Shown here: positions 21,953-34,400 of the stretch, in pieces
Layout: every line of letters starts with the position of its first letter
How positions within the stretch are numbered: position 1 is the stretch's first letter
Origin: Mytilus californianus
Taxonomy: Eukaryota; Mollusca; Bivalvia; Mytilida; Mytilidae
Reading direction: 5' to 3'
Assembly (NCBI RefSeq): GCF_021869535.1
Contig: NW_026262581.1
Location: 116,278,771-116,342,770, forward strand
Length of the DNA: 64,000 nt
The notes under the pieces: generated by a model
The model's database searches: none
What the model was told of the DNA's origin: nothing
Seen by the model: only the letters and a program-made list of their open reading frames with translations
Made by a program: the position numbers and the translations under genes

Positions 21953-22281
21953 TTGCTTCGCCGGGCGCTGCTGGATACGACCACAGAGGTCCAACCCTGA
22001 ACAGTTGGGGCAAAAATGGACACAATATTAGCACTTGATACAGGTCTGAATTTGGATTGTAATTAAATATTTGACACATAATAGGTTTCTGACACAGAAT
22101 AACTGTAGTCAAAGAACTTAGAATTGGTTATATGATTTGAATTTATATTCAGTTTTTTGCTTTTGTGCAATACACTGTGCCTGTGCAAATTGACCCCCCC
22201 ACCCCCCCAAAAAATAAATAAAAATTAACCCATTTTTTTTTTGCTTTTGTGCAATACACTATGCTGTTGCGTATTGACCCC

Positions 22282-22312
<31 letters not shown>

Positions 22313-22528
22313 CCTTTTTTTGCCAAAAAAATAATATGTGAAGAAATTTTGTTCAATTTTTTAAAGTTGAAAATCAATCCCAACCTTCCTTTTGTGGTAT
22401 TGAACCGTATGGTAAAATTTCATAGAGATCCATTCTCTAAAGTTATTGTGCGAAAACCAATGTGTCTTCGGACAACTACAACGCTGTTATACCAATATAC
22501 GTCTGCAAAAATGTTTTGCGGTCGTATT
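21953..22528 (+). mobile_element. Unclassified mobile element E, short copy
   Basis: It starts ttgcttcgccgggcgctgct, carries gatacgaccacagaggtcc, ccctgaacagttggggca and, near the end, gcgaaaaccaatgtgtcttc, and finishes ttttgcggtcgtatta. The same order of blocks forms the outer parts of the larger copy at 44329-47197. ATACGACC near the left end and GGTCGTAT at the right end are inverted repeats. No protein frame was recognised. Confidence 0.75.
22262..22312 (+). repeat. Simple repeat, poly-C followed by (AC)n
   Basis: About twenty C residues run into an AC dinucleotide repeat and then a T-run. A second C-run lies at 22194-22208. Confidence 0.9.
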
Positions 22529-23312
22529 AAAATAAACTGACAAGGCCATGGCTAAAAAAGAAAAAGACAAACAGACAATCAATAGTACACAAAACACAAC
22601 ATAGAAAACTAAAGACTAAGCAACGCAACCCCCACCAAAAACTGGGAGTGATCTCAGGTGCTCCGGAAGGGTAAGCAGATCCTGCTCCACATGTGGCACC
22701 CGTCGTGTTGCTCATGTTAGTACAAACCCAGTAAATAGTCTAATTCAGTAGGTCACATTTGTGAAAAGGGAACAGGATTGTAGTTACGACATTAGGAACA
22801 TATCCGCTAACATCTCAAGACTCTTTATTAATACAAAATCACAGTCAGAAAGTTTACTAATGTTTTTAAAAAGCACATTTTCCTAATACTGGATGTTAAC
22901 TTGACAATGGTAACATAGGAACAAGAGACGGATACGTAAAATCTGTACATTTACAATGCACAATTAAGTTAAAAATAGTTCTTTCCATGTTATTTCTCCA
23001 AGAAAAATAATTCATATGAACGTCAGATAAAGGTACGTTATATATTTTTAGCATTTTTGAAGAATTCGGATGCATAATTAAATCTCACACCTGCCCACAT
23101 GTGTACTAGTTCAAATATGGTTCTGTCGATTTTTTACTTAAAACCTTTTCAAAATTATCATAAAATCATATTTTAACACATATTACTGATGGGCAAAATC
23201 ATTTTTACTAAATTCGTTAGATGTAAACCAGTGAAATTTTAGAAAGTAACTGTAAATAGTCTGATTGATGTCTGGTACTAAAAGGTTTACCTATCATCTG
23301 AACATGTAAATT

Positions 23313-23741
23313 TCTGCCTCATATCTTGACTTACATCTAGAAATTGACAATGAGGGTCGGTTGAAAACAAAAATTTACGACAAAAGAGATGATTTCAGCT
23401 TCCCAATTGTGAACTTTCCATTTATATGTAGCAACATTCCAGCAGCGCCTGCATACAGAGTATATATCTCCCAATTGATACGATATTCCCGGGCTTGTAT
23501 TTCCTATCATGATTTCCTTGATAGAGGATTGTTGCTCACAAAGAAGCTATTAAACCAAGAGTTCCAAATGGTGAAGTTGAAATCATCCCTTTGTAAATTT
23601 TACGGATGCCATCACAAGTTGGTTGACCATTATACAGATGATATCAGATATGTTCCTTATGTCGTAACTACAATACCCTTCCGTTTTCACGAATGTGACC
23701 TACCGAATAAGACTATTTACCGGATTTGTAATAAAACATAA
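23313..23741 (+). pseudogene. Reverse transcriptase C-terminal fossil
   Basis: The frame from 23313 reads SASYLDLHLEIDNEGRLKTK, then IYDKRDDFSFPIVNFPFICS, NIPAAPAY, YISQLIRYSRACISYHDFLD, LLLTKKLLNQ and LCKFYGCHHKLVDHY. This block is common in invertebrate retroelement reverse transcriptases, downstream of the catalytic motifs. The catalytic part is missing and an in-frame stop lies just upstream (23307-23309), so it is a 5'-truncated dead copy. Confidence 0.65.
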
Positions 23742-23990
23742 GCAACACAACGGGTGCCACATGTGGAGCACTATCTGCTTACCCTTCCGGAGCACGTGAG
23801 ATCACCCCCAGTTTTTGGTGGGATTTGTGTTGCTTAGTCTTTAGTTTTCTATGTTGTGTCATCTGTACTATTATTTGTCTGTTTGTCTTTTTATTTTAGG
23901 CCATGGCGTTGTCAGTTTGTTTTTGCTCTATGAGTTTGACTGTTCCTCTGGTATCTTTCGTCCCTCTTTTTTCAGTTGACAGACAACTAA
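23736..23990 (+). repeat. Retroelement tail, copy 3 (sense), joined to the RT fossil
   Basis: It runs from gggtgccacatgtggagcac through ttgcttagtctttagttttc and ggccatggcgttgtcagttt to gtttgactgttcctctggta. It directly follows the RT fossil, showing that the tail copies at 14.83 and 21.9 kb are 3' ends of the same retroelement. Confidence 0.7.
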
Positions 23991-24189
23991 TTAACCTTGA
24001 TTGTAATGAGGGGGTATTAAGTAGGCCTTGTTTTTATAGTAGTTACTAATCGTGTCACTTTTATGACCGAAAATGTGTGACTGCAAAAGGTCAGGTCATA
24101 AAGATCACATATACTTCAATTTTTTTTCTGATTTATGTTTAAATGGCAAACCTCAGTTACATGTCGGTTTCAGGCTCATCCCAACAGGA

Positions 24190-24780
24190 CTTAAATGTAT
24201 AATTTATCGGTCATGTCCGGACAATACAGCCGTTTTGGAAGCCATGATTTGCTCTTATGTTGTGCTGTTACACCACTCTCCCAGGTTAGAGGAGGGTTGG
24301 GGCCCACAAACATATATAATCCTGCCAAAATTCTATATCGGTATGTGCATGTCCAAAGTCAGGAGCCTGTCATTCAGTGGTTGTTATTTGTTGCAGTTTA
24401 TCATATTTGTTTTTTATTTTTGTTTATGGTTTTATAGTTTGTTCTTGCATTGTGCTGTTTTACACTCTGTCCCACGTTGGGTGTCCACTTATATGTTTAA
24501 ACCTACCACATACTGAATGCACCTGTCCAAAGTCAACAGATTGTAATTCAGTATTTGTTATTTGTTGCTCTACGTCATATTTTTTTTTCGTTTATTTTTT
24601 ATTTTTTTATTTGAATTGTTTAACATTTGTTGTCAGGGCCTTTTATAGCTTGCTATGCAGTATGGGTTTTGGCTCATTGTTGAAGGCCATATCCTGATCT
24701 ATATTTGCTAACTTCTACATCATTGGGTCTCTTGTGGAGAGTTATCTCATTAACAATCATATCTCATCTTATTTTATATC
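24190..24780 (+). repeat. Second retroelement tail family (two partial copies)
   Basis: The block gctgttacaccactctccca...cagtggttgttatttg occurs once near 24265 and, diverged, near 24453. The second is followed by gggccttttatagcttgcta, tgttgaaggccatatcctga and ggagagttatctcattaaca. The last block recurs at 25727-25872. A 147-codon frame over 24073-24516 is a by-product of this repeat. Confidence 0.7.
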
Positions 24781-25286
24781 AAGGTAAGATGCACATGTCA
24801 TTACAACATGCACATCTTACAATCATTCAACTTTCATCTGGCAACTAATAATAGAACAGTTAATCTTTTATATTTTTTAATTTCATCAAATAACTTTTTC
24901 TATTTTCTTCAAGTTCAAATGGCTGGGAATGAAAACATCACATATGACTGATAATGTGTTGAGAAATGTGTTGGCAATGAAACTGTATACAGGTTTTTCT
25001 TAAAAAATAAAATAAATACTTTTTCATTTACACAACAACATTTGTAAATAAGAAATGACGTCATGATTCTAAAAAAAAAAGAGAAAGCAACGAACAATGT
25101 AAAACAATGAACTAGATACAGTGACAATAAAATGCAGCAGTTTTGATAAAGAGTTTTGTTTATGTACATGGTTTGTTTGATAAAACAGATGATTTCCTTC
25201 CTCACGACAACAATATAAAACAACAATAAAACAGCCATTAATGTAGATTATCACTCATTTCATCCATACATCATTATGATACACTA
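24781..25286 (-). other. Probable 3' untranslated region of NIPBL (extent unknown)
   Basis: Sequence downstream of the NIPBL stop on the - strand. I recognised no repeat family and no strong canonical AATAAA on that strand, so the transcript end cannot be placed. Confidence 0.4.
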
Positions 25287-25496
25287 CTAACATACGAAGT
25301 CAGGATCATCACTATTATCACTGTCACTATCACTACCATAACGTTTCCGTTTCTTTTTCTTCTTCTTTGGAACAGATTTAGGTGTAACACTTATAGTTTG
25401 TATTAACGTTCGTGAAGATTTCTTTTTATGGCTACTACTACTGTGATGATGGTGGTGATGATGGTGATGCTTGGATGGTTTAGGTGTCCATTTCAT
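25287..25496 (-). CDS. NIPBL: NIPBL terminal coding exon (His/Ser/Lys-rich tail, stop)
   Basis: Residues 1596-1664 and TAG. After MKWTPKPSK comes an uninterrupted run of nine histidines, SSSSHKKK, a basic VPKKKKKKRKRYG stretch and an acidic SDSDSDNSDDPDFVC end. The acceptor tttcag and phase 0 agree with exon 40. The basic run is a plausible nuclear localisation signal. Confidence 0.9.
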   Translation of the reverse strand: MKWTPKPSKHHHHHHHHHSSSSHKKKSSRTLIQTISVTPKSVPKKKKKKRKRYGSDSDSDNSDDPDFVC

Positions 25497-28400
25497 CTGA
25501 AATTCAAATAGTACTGTCATATACATTTCAAATTACATTTAAAAAAAAATATCACCTATATATCAATCTGAAGATAATAATGATGAGGATGGATGGCTGT
25601 TCAACTTCCAGTGCCAAAATTAAATGCACATTTAGGGCAAAAACATGTTAATGTGATATGAATTTGAAATGTGCTATCTGGCCATTGGTTTTCTTGTATA
25701 AATTGTTTTTGCATTGGTCATTTTGGGGCCTTTTATAGCTTGATATGCATTATGGGTTTTGCTAATTGTTGAAGGCCATACACTGACCTATTTTTTTTTT
25801 AGTTGCTGACTTGTATGTCATTTGGTCTCTGGTGGAGAATTGTCTCATTGGCAATCATAACATCTTACTTTTGATAAAGATCACAAGGTAACTGTCTGCA
25901 GGAAGACATGTTACCCTACCAAGACTCATTTTTGTAACTCCAGGCAAACCAGTCTTTGCTTTTACTCCTAAATGCTACATGCTTAGCGGAGAAGCAGCAA
26001 ATGTCAATTTTACATCTTTGGTTAGACCAGGCCAGTGATTGAACCAACAACTTTCAGCACTAGATTTATCTATATATTTCAACACTTGAAACAATTATCA
26101 CTTAGGTAAACTAATTGTTTTAAGCCATTAGAAATGCTCTATATAATAAAGCCAATGTTATAAAAATAAAAGTAAATCACTGTTAGAATGGCTTTCAGAA
26201 CAGATGGGTTAGTATGGGGCCTCAACAGCTGATGAGTTGAGATATTTGTGTAATTATACAGATCACCACTATTAACCACTACTGTAGGGATTCAAAATTC
26301 ATTCAGTCATTTGTTTAATGACTAGGAGCACTCAATCTACCTATTAAAGAAGTGTGTCACTTGACAAGGTATTTTCACTAATGGCATTCTGGTTTCCTCT
26401 TCCAATCCTGACTGCCATGAAATTGATAATGTAGAAAATACAAACTTGTGTAGGTACATTCAGCTGCTGGAGTCATTATTTCACAGTGCTTACTTGTATA
26501 CTTAAAATAAATGAAGAATATGTCCATGGGATAAATAAACAGCAAATTCTGCAATTTTTCAATTTACAAAAGGACATAACTCAAGAACTGCGAAAGAGAC
26601 GCCACCAAAATTCAAACTCGATTTGTGTTTAGTGGTAAGAAGCATGGTGTATAAGTTTCATTACATTTGGTTGAGGCAAACTAAAGTTAGATTGCGGAAA
26701 CTGCAAATTTAGCAATTTTTTTCATGTAAAAGGGACATAACTCGAGAACAGTGAAAGCAACTGGTCTCATTCTTAAAACATTTTCAAACTTCTCTGCGTT
26801 TTATACCAATCATACAATTTCCTCATTTTCAAATTTATATACTTTTGTGTAGGAGAATAGATGTGATAAATTCAATATTTCTTTTGCCTAATACACTGAA
26901 TAATTTCTTACAGAGTTATCTGCACCCTCTTCATTATTTTCTACAATCATTTCAGTGTCTTCATTTTCTTTAGGTACCACAACACCATCATCTCCAATAC
27001 GGATTGTCATGGGAGGTACCCTTGGTGTTGTTCTTCCTGGAGTTGGGGTGTTACGTCCAGGTGTTGGTGTGTTGCGTCCTGTGCTCTTAGCCTCATCGCT
27101 TTCATCTTCATCAGGTGGGTCTATACTTAACATCAATTCCTTGAACTGAAATGATTATTATTTAAAGCTAAAAACATCTAATTTAATATAATAAACATTT
27201 TATTCCTTACATACAATGGATTCATTATTATTCCTCGGGGACTAATGTTCATGGATTTTGTTGGTAAAGGCTAATTACAAATTTAAGAGTTCAACAACAT
27301 ACACTGTTGGCTTGAAATGATAATTTGTTAAAACCACAAAATCAAATTTTTACATCAATACATTTTTTCTTCTATCCATAAGATTTGGTACTCACAAAAA
27401 ATAAAATAATTGTAAAAAATATACTGGTATCCTAGGTTGAATGCTAAACATGCTACTGTAGATAACTACAAGAAAATAAATAAAATAAAATGTCCATCAT
27501 TTTCTCTCGGTGTGTGTAATTCAATATATTTGTATATACTGGAAATTTCAGTAAAACATACTATATAAGTACATTGTCGAAACTCATGTTTCAACATTAT
27601 TTCAAAGTTTTAATTAGTAAATCTTATACTTGCTGACAATGTACTGTACATATATTGTCTAAACATCAAAAGTGATGTTCATTTATCAATAACTAGACTA
27701 TTCACTTTTTTAAATGTTACTTTTTAGACTAATTTTTAATGTCAATTAGATTTACCTCCACATAATCACTGACTAATTTCTCTCTGGCCTCTTCATCTGA
27801 TAATTCAGATGCTTTTAATTCTTTGAGAACAGTCTGTGGTTGGAATTTCAATACAGTTTTTCTATTCACTGGTTTATCATATGTTTTGGTCTCTGCTGGT
27901 GAGTAGTTGTGCACTTTACTATAAAAACACAATTTGAGTGAATAACAGATAAATAATATGAGATCAGTATACACAAATTTTGTTCCAAACATTATTCTCA
28001 TCCAGAGATCAACTCGTATAAAAAGCTAAAGCAAATTTGAAAGGCCCTTACATTTCCAAAATAAGACAAATTTAACAATAATAAAAATACAAGAAAAACA
28101 CTTCAATAATTTTGATTGTAACTAATTTTTATGCCCCACCTACGACAGTAGCATGGGCATTATGTTTTCTGGTCTGTGCGTCCATTCGTTCATCCGTCCA
28201 TCCATCTGTCCTGCTTCAGGTTAAAGTTTTTGTCCAAAATCAAAACAAACCAGTGTCCTGCCCTTTGTATGTATTGTTTGGATTTATTGCAGAAGTATTG
28301 AAATTATTATTTTTATGCCCCACCTAGGGGCATTATGTTTTTCGGTCTGTGTGTTCGTTCGTCCATCTGTTCCACTTCAGGTTAAAGTTTTTGGTCAAGG

Positions 28401-31400
28401 TAGTTTTTGATGAAGTTGAAGTCCAATTAACTTGAAACTTAGTACAAATGGTCCCTATGATATGATCTTTCTAATTCTAATGTCAAATTAGAGTTTTGAC
28501 CCCAATTTCATTATCCACTGAACATAGAAAATGTTTGTACGAGTGGGGCATCCGTGTACTTTGGACACATTCTTGTTAAGGTATATTTTCACTGTTGATC
28601 TAAATACTTTTCTTTTATCTATTTCAAATAATTCTTTAATATTTTTCTACCAAGAAGGTGGCATAATAAAAGCCATTATTTGAGCACTTTAAATGAAAAG
28701 TAGTAAAGTTCTTCAATCCTACAAATTATGTTTAATTGTATTGTAAATGAAAAGGTTGATTTTGTCGGTTTACTTACTTTGAGTGCAGAAATATCATTTG
28801 TTATATCATATCACACCCCTAAAAACCTAGTCAATTTACACACTTGAACTATCTCCCTATGAAACACTATTCTACACAATTTAAATTGTTATTCTCAATT
28901 TCTCAACTAAGTGAACATAAATATTTGACTTAAATATAAGAAAAACATGTAACTACCTGTCAGTGAATCCATATGTTTCTTTGAGATGTTGTTTTAAATG
29001 TAAGAGAAGAATACATCCTTGTGAGAGTTTAATGACATCCTGTAATGCATCTATATACTCTGGTAGTCTTTCTGTAAAATATATCATTTTTATATGATTA
29101 CCGTTGATACTCAAGTATAAGTCGGTTGCCCTTTTTGGCTTCAAAATCTAAGGATTCAGTCTTAACCCTTGTATAAGTCGGACAAATTTTGGCATTTTTT
29201 TTGCAGCTGACAATAACTGACCACTGGTAAAATCAATGTAAAATCCAGGTATTATATTCATTTTCTGCATGAATGTTTGTTAGGTTTGAATTTAATTGAT
29301 GTTCATCATGATAATTTATATTGCTGTTAATAATAAAGATGTATTCATTTCTTGTTTTGTTCACTGTTTGATTAGCCGTGTGTTGTTTACGTAATGCATC
29401 AATGATTTTGTAGAGTATGACTAACAACCTATTGTTTGAGAAAAGCGAATATAAACCAATATGAACCTGAAAAATTAAAAGTCAAACAACACTTGCTGAA
29501 AATGTTTTTCACAGCATGCATAATTCAGTATTGAATGAGCATGTACACTTTATAATTCTTATTAAATAGTGATGATTAAAGGATTAAAGAAATTAAGTGA
29601 AGCCAATCAACTTATCAAAATAACTCCAACTCTTTAGTGTCACCTGTTTACCTATCACTGATATTATTCACACCTTTAGTGAATACAACTCTTTGTCTCT
29701 TAATTAAAGGTTATCACTGGATTATATTAGCTTATCAATCGATTCTGTAATTTTTGTTTACCTGAGACATTTAAATGAAGAATATTTCAATCTTGGGAAT
29801 GAATCTTAAAATTATTTTTGATTATTATATTATTGATAAGTATTGTACTGATATCATGATATAACAATAATGACATAATAACTTGGTTGAATACATCCTT
29901 TTACATATTTGGTACATTGTTATCTCCTTTTTATTTTTAGTTCTTGGCTCTTCTTTTGGGTTTATACACAAACCATGTGACCATGAAAAATCAATACACA
30001 AAACGGAAACAGTTGGAAATTCAACACCAATTGGCAGAATATGATTAAAAGAGGATAAATAAAACACAAAGACAGTATTGTAGTCATTTATTTTCAACAA
30101 TAACTGTATTTAGAGATTTTTAAAGTAGGTTTAGCTACAACCAACAGTTTTCCTAAGGAAATTCACATCTGACCACATTTCTCGGGCTTGGATTTTTCCT
30201 CTCGTCACTGGATCTCGCTTATTAGTGGGTACCCCTCTCTGATATCTGAATTTTACTCCCAAACTTCGGACTTATGCTCGGATTCCTACGGTATATTTGG
30301 TCTTCATAAGATCACTCAATTTCATTGCAAAAAATAAATGGAGAGAGTGTCCAGATGTGACACAGATGATGCCCCCCCCCCCCCCCCTTTTTTTTGCATA
30401 TAATGTTATAAAGGGACATAACTCAAGCATGGTTAAAGTGACACCACCCAAATTCAAACTTGATCTTAAGTTTTGTGGTAATAGGCATTGTGTACAAATT
30501 TCATAACGTTTCCTTGAGGCAAACTTTAGTTAGAGAACGGAAACGAAAAATTCGGCAATTTTTTCATTTGAAAAGGGGCATAACTCTAGAATGGTAAAAG
30601 TGACGCCACCCAAATTCAAACTTGATCAGATTGACAAGGGTAACACTTAATGCCCCCTCCGCTGCGGCGGGGGCATAATGAATGAAATCATCAAATTTAT
30701 AACTTAGTTGTAGTTAATCAATTTTATATTACTAATCTGATAAAAATATTCACTTATATAAAACATGAATTGATTACTTAACAATAATGATAAGCCATAG
30801 CAGTCACAAGGAGTGAGTATGCTGCAATAGGCAGAGGATAAGTTCTATAACTCCCACATGAACTGTCAATTCAAAATTGCAAAAGCATAGTATAGTCAAC
30901 TACACATTAAGATATTCAATCCTATTTAGTAGGAAAGCTTTCAGACAAATGATCTCAGAGGAGTTGTGTTCACACGGAAATAGTAAAAAAAAAAAAGGTT
31001 TAAGACCCATAATTTCTGCCAAAATTGCCTAATCAAACTGATTGTATAGCATGGTCAACTACAATTGATGAAAAACAATCCTACCAAGTATATAAAACTT
31101 CCTGGCAAACAGTCTCCGAGTTCAAAAAGTGTTGTTGAGTTACAATAATAAATAAAATAATGTCCCATAACTCATGCAAAAATTGTCAAATCAAAATGAG
31201 GGTTTAATATGGTCAAAACAATATACTGTAAATTCAGAAATTATTGCGTGCATTTATTATTGCGATTTTTCAAGAATGGACAAAAATGCGAGATTAATTA
31301 TAGCGACATCATGAAAATCTGCATACAGATATATGTAACAGACAACACAATGCGAGTTCTTATTATTGAGATAGTCACCAAGTCGCATTAATAAAAACCT

Positions 31401-34400
31401 CGCAATAATTTCTGAATCTACAGTAATAAATAATCAACTCACTTTTGAAAGATTTTTGGACAAACATTCTCAGAGTTTAAGTGTGTTTAATATAGTGAAG
31501 ACAATAACTTAGACTGTCCAAAGAAAACAATTCATATGACCTAAATTAAAACTTCTTTGTTAAAAGCAGACCTAATGATGCACCTTCTTCATGAGTATAC
31601 TCAAATCATGAAATAATACTAACCTAACATGGCTTCAAAGTCGTCATCATCATCCTCATATGATACTTTCCTTCCTTCTTCATGACCATTATTAATCATA
31701 CCCTGCAAAAATATGTCAAAAGTCAAAACTTAATTTTCATTCAGATATAGGTATACAAGGCAATTTCCTCAAAAGTTAAAATTAAGTTTCATAATCTCAA
31801 ACTGGAACTAACCATGCTTTTGCAACTGATTCTTAAAAGAGAAGCAAACCAAAGAAGATTTCAAAATTTGCATCAAGATCCTAAAAATTTATTGACAAAT
31901 TTTTCTAATTTTTAATTTTCTATCATTTTAACAAACAATAAAAGAAGACTATGTCTGAGGACACGAATTCACCCCCCCCCCCCCCCCTCAAGCTTTGCAA
32001 TTTTCCAAGTTAAAAAGGGGCATAACTCTAGAACGGTAAATGACTCACTGCCCAAATTCGAACGTTGACTGCATGTTGTGGTTCTTAGCATTGTAGATAA
32101 GTTCCATAAAATTTGGATGAAACAAATAAGTGAGTGTGTGGAAACAAAAAAATTCGCAATTTTCGAAGTTATAAAGGGACATAACTCTAGAACGGTATCT
32201 GCGGAGGGAAAATTACAATGCTTTAAATTAATTAAAAGATTTGTATGATTGCATATATCTAAAATATTTTGAGAACATGTTTCGAATGTATGAAGAAAAT
32301 TACTTGATCTTTTAGCTATCAGTTGAAGTTAAACTGGACAAAAATTACTACAATAAATATTTAAAGCAATAAGGTTAAAGTGGACCATAAAAATCGAAAA
32401 ATTGAATTCATCAGCAAAATGTACAACTTATTTCTACCACTTGAAACATTATATACAATTTTCTTTCATTTTACTGCTTTTCTTTAAATCATTATCTTGA
32501 CAGTTATTATTAATCAAACTTTAGCAAAAGTCAAAACTTAAGAACTAAAATTAAACTTGTTGCCACCCATTAAAGGATTACCATTTTTTTTAAATTATTT
32601 AATAACTTTTTGTTTTGTTTTGAATTATATAAACTGGTTTAACATGCAACACAAAAAAAAACCACTGTAAATATCTACATGTAGTACAGGTTTAAGAAGT
32701 CCATTAAGATTTCATATCTCATTCAATTTTGTTACATTTAAACAATTTTAAGTTCTCCAAATAGAGTGAATTTGGTTTACAACATGACATTTTTTAACAA
32801 ATATATAGCAGAAAATGATAGTACCATTGCTCTTGCCTTTTTACTAGGAAGCAGCTTCTACAATAAATAAAACAAATGTTCATACATAAACTCAAAAAAA
32901 TAATAAAAGCATGTTACTTAAATCAAAATTAAAATTTTGCATGTCAGTGAAGCTTCTGTATGTAGAAAAACACTTTTAGCCATGTTGGGAATTGAAGAAC
33001 AGAATAAAATGAATTAAACTATAAAACATAAGCAATGCAGTGGAGAAGAACTTTTTATATTAACTATATCACTTGAAAAATGATACTTTCAAATGTGTTC
33101 ATGTCTATGTCAGAGAACAGCAACATTTTGAGATATTGTGTTAATGTCTTTACAGAAGTTTTGCCTAAAATTATGCTCTTCATCATCAACAATCTTTCTG
33201 AAATTAGGCCTGCAAAGCACACACTATCATTTAAAACAACAAAAAATAAATACAGGTATAGCTCTAAAACATGCTTCTAAATAATATTCAAGTTTCTAAA
33301 AAGGCAACAATGAATCATCCCTCTCTATAGGTGTAAATATAAAAATATAAGCAACTACAATATACACTGTGACAATATTTCTAAATTTGTATTAAAGTTA
33401 TTCCAAACTGTTCGGTAGATAATCTCCCTCAGCAGTTATGGAATATTCTAGATTTCTTATAAAAGAAAACTAACCTCTTTGAAAGACTGTAACAAGTTGG
33501 AGCCTGAGACCGAGACAATGATATCAATTTGATTGATGATAAATAAAGGTTCATCCTGAGTGAGGTATGGGAAGTATGCTAAATTATCTGCTATGTACAC
33601 TTGTTCTTGTAATGAAACTTTCTGTAAAAAAACCAACAGTTAACTGATATTTATGTAGAACTCAAATATGCCATTATAGTATTTCTTCCTTACAAAAAAA
33701 ACTCTATCAATACTTAAATACTCTACTAAAATAATGCCAGTTTTCATTGCATAAATTATTTTTTTTAAACTTTTTCTGAATTTATCTGGATTTTGATTTC
33801 CTAAAACCTTATGACATGAAGTAGGTAGCTGAAAGGCAAGCTTTACTTGTAAAAATTTTTCTTATATGCTATTTTTATCAAACTAAAAAATTAAAATAAA
33901 TAAGTCTGTTTCAAGATACATCATGGAATGACATAATTTATGCCCCCCTCTCTTTCTAGATCTCTTGTTATCCATTAAACAAATGTTAACTTTGCCCAAA
34001 ATATTTCAAAGATTTCTCATGAAATATTTACCATTAACAACATATGTACCTACCGAAGAATCATCAAAAGTATTTAATAATGATGTCAATATAGCTCTCC
34101 GATGTGAACGATTAGTCCGTAACACAGAATAAAGTCGAGAATTTAAACTTTGTATATGGTCATTACAGTTTCTCATGCCACGCACTAACTCAGATTTATT
34201 ATTTATCAAGAACTCTTGTAGTTTATATGACATCTTTAATCCTTGTAAAGCTTTCATCTGAAATAAAAAGTAATGTCATAAAAGCACTAATGACTAATAG
34301 AGTTAGAACGAGTTTTATAACGTTTGCATCACAGAGCTATTCTACAATAATATGCTCAACAATTTTGTTTTAATTTGCTTGCAAAGTTTATCAGAAAAAA

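Larger units (their letters stand above)
21905..22725 (-). repeat. Retroelement tail, copy 2 (antisense), split by an insertion
   Basis: The outer parts, 21905-21952 (agatacgagagggacattca, actcataaatca) and 22529-22725 (gacaaggccatggctaaaaa to tgctccacatgtggcaccc), match the ends of the uninterrupted copy at 14833-15060. The middle is the unrelated element at 21953-22528. Confidence 0.75.

Noticed and set aside
24073-24516. 147-codon + strand frame
   Set aside because: It overlaps a retroelement tail repeat that recurs at 24.45 kb; no protein family signature.
26955-27149. 64-codon + strand frame
   Set aside because: It is antisense to NIPBL exon 40, which has clear splice sites and phase agreement.
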